From: an uncultured Desulfovibrio sp. | Lineage (GTDB): Bacteria; Desulfobacterota; Desulfovibrionia; Desulfovibrionales; Desulfovibrionaceae | Direction of reading: 5' to 3' | NCBI GenBank assembly: GCA_900541395.1 | Contig: UQJT01000053.1 | Location: 1 to 13,758, forward strand | Length of the DNA: 13,758 nucleotides | Part shown: positions 1-6,328 of the stretch, piece after piece | Position numbering within the stretch: the stretch's first letter is position 1 | Layout: each line of letters starts with the position of its first letter | Program-made: the position numbers and the translations under genes | The notes under the pieces: model-generated | The model's input: the letters and a program-made list of their open reading frames with translations, nothing else | Told to the model about the DNA's origin: nothing | Databases searched by the model: none

Positions 1-24
1 TGATTTTCGGGATTTCCGACTCCG

Positions 25-876
25 TCAGAAATCCAAAAGACGCTGTTCCACAGCGTCAATAATGCTTTTCGGCGTGGATGCGCCGGCCGTTAGCCCTACC
101 ACGGAAACAGAGGAAAAAAAAGCGGGCTCAAGTTCGTCTCCGGTTTCCACCAGCAAGGCGGGCACCCCCCGTCCGGCCGCGATGTCGGCCAGACGCCGGG
201 TATTGCCGCTGGCGCGGCCGCCCACCACCACAAGAGCATCCACCTGATCGGCCAGAATCAGGGTTTCCTGCTGCCGCCTCCGGGTGGCGTCGCAGATGGT
301 ATCCAACACAATCAGCCTGTTATCCATAGCCGCAACCAAATCTTTGCGCAAGGCGTCGAACATGGGGCGATCCTGCGTGGTCTGGGCCGCCAGCACGGCC
401 CTGCCGTCCGGCGACAGGGCGTCGCGCAGACGGGCCGCCTCCGCGCCCGTGGCGAATACTCGCTTAGGGCCGGACGCATAGGACAAAAGGCCGCGCACCT
501 CGGGATGCTCGGCATCGCCGTACAACCACAGTTCCGCCCCGTTCGCCGTAGCCTCGGCGATGGAAATCTGCGCTTTTTTGACTCTGGGGCAGGTGGCGTC
601 CACCACCGCGGCCCCAATCGCCGACAACCGGGCCTCATCCTTACGGGGTATGCCGTGGGCCCGCACCACCACGGTCATATCGGGCTCCGCCTCGTCGGCC
701 GAATGCAGCACGCGCACCCCTTTGGCGGCGTACTCCGCCAACACCTGGGGATTATGGATGATGGCCCCGAGCGTGGCCACCCGGCCGGGAGCGGCGGCCA
801 CAGCCTCGTCCAACTTGTGCAGGGCCAGGGCCACCCCCATACAAAAACCCGCGTTGCGGGCCCGCATCACACGCAT
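25..876 (-). CDS. ispH: 4-hydroxy-3-methylbut-2-enyl diphosphate reductase IspH
   Basis: Last enzyme of the non-mevalonate (MEP) isoprenoid pathway: a cytosolic [4Fe-4S] enzyme that reduces HMBPP to IPP and DMAPP. The 283-aa product has the three cluster cysteines at C12 (AGFCMGV), C96 (VDATCPRV) and C195 (TICDATRRR). It also has H41 (IHNPQV), H74 (RAHGIP), H124 and E126 (GDAEHPEVRG), T166/T167 (AQTT) and the S-x-N substrate motif (SGNT, about 222-225), all in the positions expected from E. coli IspH. Start chosen at 876 because AAGGAG lies 6 bases upstream; an in-frame extension to 1002 lacks family similarity. The gene lies 231 bases downstream of the murJ-like gene on the same strand, so co-transcription is possible but not shown. 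I see no convincing terminator or promoter between them. Identity is secure. Confidence 0.96.
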   Translation of the reverse strand: MRVMRARNAGFCMGVALALHKLDEAVAAAPGRVATLGAIIHNPQVLAEYAAKGVRVLHSADEAEPDMTVVVRAHGIPRKDEARLSAIGAAVVDATCPRVKKAQISIAEATANGAELWLYGDAEHPEVRGLLSYASGPKRVFATGAEAARLRDALSPDGRAVLAAQTTQDRPMFDALRKDLVAAMDNRLIVLDTICDATRRRQQETLILADQVDALVVVGGRASGNTRRLADIAAGRGVPALLVETGDELEPAFFSSVSVVGLTAGASTPKSIIDAVEQRLLDF

Positions 877-1107
877 GTCCGGCTCCTTCTTGCGACCCCT
901 TTGCCGAAAAGAGTGACAATCCCCGCCAGCTCCCGAAAGCGCCATCGGGACGCCGACAAGTTTCCGACAGGACAGTATGGCGCAAGCACGCCCCAATCTC
1001 AAGCGGCGCCGTCCCCGGTTCGCTTTTGTTCGCGGAACATCCCGATACGTTCGCCACCCACACCGCTGCGCCGCTATGCGGACACAAGAAGGCGTTTTTA
1101 CCCGGAC

Positions 1108-2694
1108 TCAGGCTCGCGTTGTCCGTCGCCGCAATCGTCGCAGCACGGGCTCGAACAGCACAGTCAGAAAATCCGGAGCAAAGCGTCGGGCCAACAGGAC
1201 GTAGACGACCAGGAACAGACAAGAGCCCGCGGCCAACTCCAAAAATTGCCGGGCCAGGAGGGGCAGTCCCGGCCCCCAGACGGGCAGGAAACGAACCAGA
1301 ACCCAGGTGGGCAGCACCGACGGCAACACCAGGGCCAAGCCTCGCCACGTCGTGCCGCCCAACCCCGCAAATGCGTCGCCCCCCCAGCGCCGCCGGGCGA
1401 TGACCAGCAGGGCCGAAGCATACAGAAACAAGGACAGACAAGTGACCAAGGCCACGCCGGGCGCCCCCCAGCGCGGGGCCAGCCCCAAATATACGGGTAC
1501 GGTCAACAATGAGGCCAGAGTACCCACCACGGCCGGAGTCAGAGTATCCTGACGGGCGTAGAAGGCGCGGCCCGTCACCTGTTGAAGGGACCAAAAGGGC
1601 ACGGCCAACAGCATGATCTGAAGCAGGGGCGTGGTGGCCGCGGTGTCGACGGCGCTGAAGCTGCCCCCCTCGAAGATGAACCCCAGAATGGGGCCGGACG
1701 CAACGATAAGCCAGGCCGTGACCGGGATGACCACGATCAGGCTGTTGCGCAAGGCGGTATTCAGAGTGCGATCAAACTCCCGCGCGTCTCCTTTGGCAGC
1801 CAGCGAGGCCAAAAAGGGAAATGAAGCCACGCCCGCCGCCTGGGCCACCACGCCCACAGGCACCATCATGATCCGCCGGGCGTAGTTGAGCAGACTCACC
1901 GCGCCTTCTCCGGCCATACTGCCGAACACGCGCACGAACTGTTCATCCAGCACCACCACGGACTGTCCGATCATAAAGGGCAGGGCCAGTAGCAAAAAAC
2001 GCACGAAAAGCGGGTGGCGCAGCCCCGGCATCAGGCGCAGGCCGTCCGCCCGCACAGCCAACCAGGGCAGGACAAAGGAACCGACGGCCGCTCCGGCCAG
2101 CACCCCCCAGCAAAATCCCTCCATGCCCGAGGCCACGCCCATCCGGGGCAGCACCACCCCGCCCAGCAGAATACATCCGTTGTAGACCAGGGGGGTGAGG
2201 GCGGGCACGGCAAACTGCCGCCGAATATACAACACGGCGGACAGGCAGGCTCCCGGCAAAAAAAAGACCTGCGCGGGCAGCACAATGCGCAGAAAAGTCG
2301 TCAACCGTTCCCGCTGCCAGGAATCAAAACCGGGTGCCACCAGACCGGACAACCAGGGGGCGGCGAGCCAGGCCAGCAGAGTCAGCACGGTGATGGCCAG
2401 GGCGGCCCAACAGAACACCGTGCCGAAAAAACGCCAGCCGTCTTCTTCGTCTCGCTCGAAGCAGCCCGCCAGAAGCGGGATGAGAGTAATGGAGATGTAG
2501 CCGCCCGCCAACAGATAATTGAGAAAATCGGGCACCACGAAGGCGGAAAAATAAATATCCGTCTCGCCTCCCGCCCCGAACTGCCACGAAATAACCTTAT
2601 CGCGCAGCAGCCCCATAAGCCGTGAAAGCAGCACGCTGAAGGCCATAATCAGGGCGGCCGCGCCCATTTTCTGCCGAGAGGTCAAAAGCGGCAT
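1108..2694 (-). CDS. murJ: MurJ/MviN-family lipid II flippase-like membrane protein
   Basis: Polytopic inner-membrane protein of the MOP superfamily (MurJ/MviN), which flips the peptidoglycan precursor lipid II across the membrane. At 528 aa it has the usual family length (E. coli MurJ is about 511), with roughly 13-14 hydrophobic segments and a basic C-terminus. Seen: the N-terminal S-R-x-x-G-x-x-R-D signature (R25, R31, D32), FGAGGETD (D46) and NYARRIMMVP (R274, matching E. coli R270). Odd: where E. coli has P-N-L-L-R-R-I-F-A-E-G, this protein has P-D-F-L-N-Y-L-L-A-G-G, so R52, R53 and E57 are replaced by N59, Y60 and G64. It could be a divergent MurJ or a paralogue moving another polyprenyl-linked glycan. 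The start at 2694 has only a weak GGTAAG-like ribosome site. It begins 27 bases after the stop of the peptidase-like gene, so the two probably share a transcript. Confidence 0.88.
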   Translation of the reverse strand: MPLLTSRQKMGAAALIMAFSVLLSRLMGLLRDKVISWQFGAGGETDIYFSAFVVPDFLNYLLAGGYISITLIPLLAGCFERDEEDGWRFFGTVFCWAALAITVLTLLAWLAAPWLSGLVAPGFDSWQRERLTTFLRIVLPAQVFFLPGACLSAVLYIRRQFAVPALTPLVYNGCILLGGVVLPRMGVASGMEGFCWGVLAGAAVGSFVLPWLAVRADGLRLMPGLRHPLFVRFLLLALPFMIGQSVVVLDEQFVRVFGSMAGEGAVSLLNYARRIMMVPVGVVAQAAGVASFPFLASLAAKGDAREFDRTLNTALRNSLIVVIPVTAWLIVASGPILGFIFEGGSFSAVDTAATTPLLQIMLLAVPFWSLQQVTGRAFYARQDTLTPAVVGTLASLLTVPVYLGLAPRWGAPGVALVTCLSLFLYASALLVIARRRWGGDAFAGLGGTTWRGLALVLPSVLPTWVLVRFLPVWGPGLPLLARQFLELAAGSCLFLVVYVLLARRFAPDFLTVLFEPVLRRLRRRTTRA

Positions 2695-2721
2695 GACGGC
2701 TTACCGGGTTGGAGGGGCTTG

Positions 2722-3276
2722 TCAGGGCAAAGACAGCAGGCGCACGCACTCGGGCGGAATCACGAAATACTCGTGAGGGCGCAACGCCGCCTGATCGGCC
2801 AGCTCTCCGCCGCGCAGGCAGTACACCCCGCCGGGTTCCAGACTGGAATCGAACAGGTGAAGACCGCTTTTGTCCACATCTCGAGCGGTGGTCCAATGGT
2901 CCACCACGGGCGTATCCCGTAAAGGCACGTAACGAAGAAAACGGAATACGCCGGTGCGTCGCCGTTCGGGCGCGGCATATTCGACCAGGGCGTTCCATAC
3001 CTCGGCGTGGGGTGTGCCGGAGGCGAACGGCGCGCGTATTATTAAAGGATAACGGGGTCGCACGGCTTCCAGCATCTGATCCACCAGGTCCACGTAATCC
3101 GTGCGATGGGCGAGCACGTCCCGAAACCGGACTTCGTTGCGTGATTCGCGCACCAGCACTTCGTTAAACAGTTCGCGGGCCTGGGCGGGAGTGATGCCGT
3201 GCAAAATTTGAAGAGCGTTGAGCACCGCGTACACGGCGCAAAAGGTATCGATTTTCCCCTGGTAGAAAGGCTGCAT
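2722..3276 (-). CDS. papain-like (C39-type?) cysteine peptidase-fold protein, function unknown
   Basis: A 184-aa soluble protein with no signal peptide or membrane segment. I do not recognise a named family with certainty. The layout resembles papain-fold and C39-like cysteine peptidases. A catalytic-type Cys sits near the N-terminus in a helix-start context (IDTFCAVYAVLNAL, C13). A His-Trp comes later (VVDHWTT, H127), followed by an Asp on the next strand (LHLFDSS, D143). A Cys-His-Asp triad is therefore plausible by inference. Start at 3276 is chosen because the protein-like pattern begins there; the ribosome site is weak (AAAGAG, 3 bases away), and an upstream in-frame extension to 3534 reads into the divergent panC gene. 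It lies just upstream of the murJ-like gene on the same strand, which would fit an envelope role, but this is only context. Confidence 0.7.
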   Translation of the reverse strand: MQPFYQGKIDTFCAVYAVLNALQILHGITPAQARELFNEVLVRESRNEVRFRDVLAHRTDYVDLVDQMLEAVRPRYPLIIRAPFASGTPHAEVWNALVEYAAPERRRTGVFRFLRYVPLRDTPVVDHWTTARDVDKSGLHLFDSSLEPGGVYCLRGGELADQAALRPHEYFVIPPECVRLLSLP

Positions 3277-3382
3277 AAACTCTTTTCGCCGCCCGGGCGG
3301 ACGCGGAATAGGGCCGCCGGAACGCGGCACGTGAACAGGGACTTTTGTTGCATAGCCCCCGCCCCTCCGCCCGTCAAGGTGC

Positions 3383-3411
3383 TGGACAGAACAGGACGGA
3401 ACGTGTATAGA
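3383..3411 (+). promoter_or_regulatory. candidate sigma-70 promoter for panC-metK
   Basis: TGGACA (3383-3388) and TATAGA (3406-3411) are separated by exactly 17 bases and would start a transcript near 3418, about 28 bases before the panC ATG. The -35 matches consensus at 5 of 6 positions and the -10 at 4 of 6. It sits in the divergent gap between the minus-strand peptidase-like gene and panC. No strong Shine-Dalgarno precedes the panC ATG. Confidence 0.4.
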
Positions 3412-3445
3412 TGGGCCTTCATCAACTATATTCCCATAACTTGAT

Positions 3446-4297
3446 ATGCAGATACTAACCACACTTCCCAGTCTGACGGCCCAGGCCGAACAGTGGCGGA
3501 CCGAGGGGCAACGAATCGCGCTGGTTCCTACCATGGGCTATTTTCATGAAGGCCATCTCAGCCTTATGCGCCGTGCCCGCTCCCTGGCCGATCGGGTAGT
3601 GGTAAGCCGCTTCGTCAACCCCACTCAGTTCGGTCCCACCGAAGATCTGGACTCCTACCCGCGCGACGCCGAGCGCGACATCGCCCTGGCCGGGGCCGAA
3701 GGCGTGGACGCCCTGTTTCAGCCCGCGCCCGAGTCCATGTACGCGCCGGACCACGCCACCTGGGTGGAAGTGCCCGCCTTGTCTTCGGTATTGTGCGGCG
3801 CCAGCCGCCCTATCCACTTCCGGGGAGTGTGCACGGTGGTGCTCAAGCTGTTTCACCTGGCCCGGCCCCATGTGGCCGTGTTCGGCGAAAAGGACTGGCA
3901 GCAGCTGACCGTGATCCGCCGCATGGTGCGCGACCTCAATGTGGGCGTTGATATAGTGGGACACCCCATCGTGCGCGAAGCCGACGGGCTGGCCCTCAGT
4001 TCGCGCAACGCCTACCTGACCGCTGAAGAGCGCGCTCAGGCGCCGAACATATACAAGGGACTGCTGGCCGTGGCCGAAAGCGTGCGCCAGGGCGAACGCG
4101 ACGCAACCACGCTTCTGGACGATTTCAAGGAACGCCTGAAACGCGAAGTTCCCCTGGGCGAACCGGATTACCTGTCCATCGTGCATCCCGACACGCTGCA
4201 AAACCTGACCAAGCTGACCGACGCGGCTCTGATCGCCGTAGCGGTCCGCCTCGGCCGGGCCCGACTTATCGACAACTTGCGCTTGCTTCCCCTGTAA
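3446..4297 (+). CDS. panC: pantoate--beta-alanine ligase (pantothenate synthetase)
   Basis: Cytosolic ATP-dependent ligase joining pantoate and beta-alanine to make pantothenate, the coenzyme A precursor. The 283-aa product has the normal family length and all signatures in order: [13 protein letters not shown] (HIGH-like nucleotide motif, about residues 28-40), FVNPTQFGP, the GEKDWQQL loop, and LSSRNAYL (the KMSKS-equivalent region). The ATG at 3446 matches the family start, though no clear Shine-Dalgarno precedes it, so initiation may be weak or depend on a short leader. It is followed after 37 bases by metK on the same strand, with no terminator between, so a panC-metK operon is likely. 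It is divergent from the peptidase-like gene. Confidence 0.96.
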   Translation: MQILTTLPSLTAQAEQWRTEGQRIALVPTMGYFHEGHLSLMRRARSLADRVVVSRFVNPTQFGPTEDLDSYPRDAERDIALAGAEGVDALFQPAPESMYAPDHATWVEVPALSSVLCGASRPIHFRGVCTVVLKLFHLARPHVAVFGEKDWQQLTVIRRMVRDLNVGVDIVGHPIVREADGLALSSRNAYLTAEERAQAPNIYKGLLAVAESVRQGERDATTLLDDFKERLKREVPLGEPDYLSIVHPDTLQNLTKLTDAALIAVAVRLGRARLIDNLRLLPL

Positions 4298-4334
4298 CCC
4301 GCCCGCTCCGGCGCGGCGACAAGGAGACTCTCCC

Positions 4335-5510
4335 ATGAATCTTCCCAAGGGCAAATATTACTTTACGTCCGAATCCGTCACCGAGGGGCATCCCGACAAA
4401 GTGGCGGACCAGATTTCCGACGCCGTACTCGACACCCTGCTGGCTCAGGACCCTGATTCCCACGTGGCCTGTGAAACGCTGGTCACCACGGGCATGGCCG
4501 TCATCGCCGGCGAAATCACCACCAAGGGCTACGCCGACCTGCCCCATGTGGTTCGCGAAACCATCCGCAATATCGGCTACAACAGCTCCGATATGGGCTT
4601 CGACTGGCAAACCTGCGCCGTGCTGTCGTCCATTGACAAACAGTCCCCCGACATTGCCCAGGGCGTCAACCGCGAGGCCCCCGAAGAACAGGGCGCGGGC
4701 GACCAGGGCATGATGTTCGGCTTTGCCTGCAACGAAACGGATACCCTGATGCCCGCTCCCATTTACTGGGCGCATCAGCTTTCCCTGCAACTGGCCCGGG
4801 TGCGCAAGGACGGCGTGGTCGACTTCTTCCGGCCCGACGGCAAGACTCAAGTGTCGTTCGAATACGTGGACGGCAAACCCGTACGCATATCCAACGTGGT
4901 GGTCGCCACCCAGCACGCGCCCCAGGTCAGTCAGGACGATCTGATCGAAGCCGTCAAACGCGAAGTGATCCGCCCCGTGTTGGAACCCACCGGCATGTTT
5001 GATGAAAAAAACTGCGACATATTCATCAACACTACCGGGCGCTTTGTGGTGGGCGGCCCCATGGGCGACTGCGGCCTGACCGGCCGCAAGCTCATTCAGG
5101 ACTCTTACGGCGGCATGGGCAGCCACGGCGGCGGCGCTTTCTCGGGCAAAGACCCTTCCAAGGTGGACCGTTCCGCCGCGTATATGGCCCGTTATGTGGC
5201 CAAGAACGTGGTGGCCGCCGGTCTGGCTCCGCACTGCGAAGTGCAGGTGGCCTACTGCATCGGCGTGGCCGACCCCGTGTCCGTTCTGGTTTCCTCGCAA
5301 GGCAGCGGCGAAGTGCCTGACGAAATCCTGACCAAGGCCGTACGCGAGGTGTTCGACCTGCGCCCCTACCACATCATCAAACGCCTGGACCTCAAACGCC
5401 CCATCTTCCAGAAGACGGCCTGCTATGGCCATTTTGGGCGCGAACTGCCCGAATTCACCTGGGAAAAAACCGACGCCGTGCAGGATCTGCTGACCGCCGC
5501 CAAAGTGTAG
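4335..5510 (+). CDS. metK: S-adenosylmethionine synthetase (methionine adenosyltransferase)
   Basis: Makes S-adenosylmethionine from ATP and methionine; a cytosolic homotetramer in known members. The 391-aa product has normal length. Signatures visible in order: [20 protein letters not shown] near the N-terminus (His and Asp for ATP and Mg), [16 protein letters not shown] (the hexapeptide GAGDQG, methionine/ATP loop), [16 protein letters not shown], and [19 protein letters not shown] (phosphate-binding GGGAFSGKD). AAGGAG at 4321-4326 lies 8 bases before the ATG and fixes the start. It lies 37 bases after panC and is followed by a strong intrinsic terminator, so it ends the operon. The gap before it is too short for a SAM riboswitch, and none is seen. 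Confidence 0.98.
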   Translation: MNLPKGKYYFTSESVTEGHPDKVADQISDAVLDTLLAQDPDSHVACETLVTTGMAVIAGEITTKGYADLPHVVRETIRNIGYNSSDMGFDWQTCAVLSSIDKQSPDIAQGVNREAPEEQGAGDQGMMFGFACNETDTLMPAPIYWAHQLSLQLARVRKDGVVDFFRPDGKTQVSFEYVDGKPVRISNVVVATQHAPQVSQDDLIEAVKREVIRPVLEPTGMFDEKNCDIFINTTGRFVVGGPMGDCGLTGRKLIQDSYGGMGSHGGGAFSGKDPSKVDRSAAYMARYVAKNVVAAGLAPHCEVQVAYCIGVADPVSVLVSSQGSGEVPDEILTKAVREVFDLRPYHIIKRLDLKRPIFQKTACYGHFGRELPEFTWEKTDAVQDLLTAAKV

Positions 5511-5535
5511 TTCCGGCAAAACCCGCCGTTTTCTT

Positions 5536-5569
5536 CCGCCCCGCGCCGCCGCGCGGGGCGGATTTTTTT
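5536..5569 (+). terminator. intrinsic terminator after metK
   Basis: Perfect 10-bp GC stem (CCGCCCCGCG, 5536-5545, pairing with CGCGGGGCGG, 5552-5561) around a 6-base loop, followed directly by seven T (5563-5569). It starts 26 bases after the metK stop and should end the panC-metK transcript. Confidence 0.93.
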
Positions 5570-5946
5570 ATGCCGCGTTCACCGCAATCCAGAGCGTTTT
5601 GCCCTTGAAAATATCCGCCAAGCCACTGCGTTCCGTCCCGCGGGTTTCATGCCTCCATCGGCGCCATACGCCGCACACGAATTACGGCTGTTCCGATGTC
5701 GCGGCAGAGTTTCGCTTCGCCCAACTCCTGGAGCATTTTCCCATTAAAAATGTTCCAGGCCCCGTATGGGCCCCCTTTCCCGGCGAACATGCGCGACCTC
5801 GACGTTTCGGATAAAGCGGAGCCGCTTTGCCTGGAACGCGATTTTTTTGGCGAAAAATAAATCAACCCCTTGTCGATACAGCACAATACACTGTTTTTAT
5901 TACTATTATTTTTTTAATAATTTTTTTCCCAAAATAAAAGATTTTG
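5570..5946. other. intergenic stretch without genes; AT-rich upstream element
   Basis: Apart from the palindromic motifs at 5591-5759 and a small hairpin (AAAGCGG/CCGCTTT, 5813-5828), nothing coding is seen here. From about 5845 composition shifts abruptly from GC-rich to very AT-rich, with A and T tracts at 5889-5946 directly before the TTGACA box. Such tracts resemble an UP element that strengthens RNA polymerase binding; this is an inference from composition and position. Confidence 0.45.
5591..5759. repeat. pair of related palindromic motifs in the metK-flavoprotein gap
   Basis: A near-perfect inverted repeat at 5727-5759 pairs CCTGGAGCATTTT with AAAATGTTCCAGG (13 bp, one G-U wobble, 7-base loop). 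A related, more degenerate copy of its core (GAGCGTTTTGCCCTTGAAAATATCC-like) lies at 5591-5616. The two share the order GAGC-TTTT-CCC-T-AAAAT-CC. They could be ends or halves of a short palindromic repeat family (REP- or MITE-like). No coding potential is believable between them, and copies elsewhere cannot be checked here. Confidence 0.35.
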
Positions 5947-5947
5947 C

Positions 5948-5980
5948 TTGACAGCCAACCCCAGACGAGTATGGTATACT
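5948..5980 (+). promoter_or_regulatory. likely strong promoter of the AprA-like/ferredoxin operon
   Basis: Consensus -35 TTGACA at 5948-5953. Two overlapping -10 candidates follow: TATGGT (5970-5975, spacer 16) and TATACT (5975-5980, spacer 21). The first has the better spacing, the second the better sequence. A/T tracts lie immediately upstream. A start near 5982-5988 would give a leader of about 340 bases before the flavoprotein ATG. Confidence 0.5.
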
Positions 5981-5981
5981 T

Positions 5982-6328
5982 GACCGGGACTCAATCCGAA
6001 AGAAACCAAACTCCACAAAGACTTCATTTCCTCTCAAAACTTCTTCAACATCTCCCTGACCACACCTTCAACCAACCATAAAACCAGGAGGGTATATCTT
6101 TAGACACATTCTATAAAACCCCATTCTTTCTTTTCTGCTATCTTGAAACGAGTGTTTATACATATCGAATCTGTACTATTACCATTTTGAAATCTTTACA
6201 ACAATTTTCATTTATTTTTTCTTGTTTTTAACAGAGGTAAAACTAGCCGTAACATTGGCACAGGAGGAAACTATAGAAAAAATTTTTCCGCTTATCAACC
6301 CCTTATTTTTCTACTAGTGAGGATTGTC
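5982..6328 (+). promoter_or_regulatory. long AT-rich, G-poor 5' leader of the flavoprotein operon
   Basis: No standard-start gene is visible in this 350-base stretch. From 6001 to 6085 there are 32 C but only 3 G in 85 bases, the kind of unstructured C-rich RNA that Rho binds. Two perfect Shine-Dalgarno sequences, AGGAGG at 6086-6091 and 6262-6267, have no ATG, GTG or TTG at usable distance. They could act as ribosome-binding stabilisers of the mRNA, as described for STAB-SD leaders, or could serve unusual start codons. The true ribosome site of the flavoprotein is GTGAGG (6317-6322). Confidence 0.45.

Noticed and set aside
505..1512. Long plus-strand frame opposite ispH and murJ
   Set aside because: Gln/Pro/Arg-rich antisense shadow of the two clear minus-strand genes in GC-rich DNA.
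4298..4334. SAM riboswitch before metK
   Set aside because: The panC-metK gap is only 37 bases, with no riboswitch-like structure.
4266..5519. 417-codon minus-strand frame opposite metK, and a 619-codon one opposite the flavoprotein
   Set aside because: His/Gly/Ala/Val-rich antisense shadows of well-identified genes, without ribosome sites.
5647..5886. 79-codon minus-strand frame between metK and the flavoprotein leader
   Set aside because: No ribosome site or recognisable domain, and it crosses the palindromic motif and the AT-rich boundary; probably chance.
6255..6270. TGGCAC followed by AGGAGGAAA as a possible sigma-54 promoter for the flavoprotein
   Set aside because: The -24 half is perfect, but the essential GC of the -12 box is absent at the right spacing; the AGGAGG is better read as a Shine-Dalgarno.
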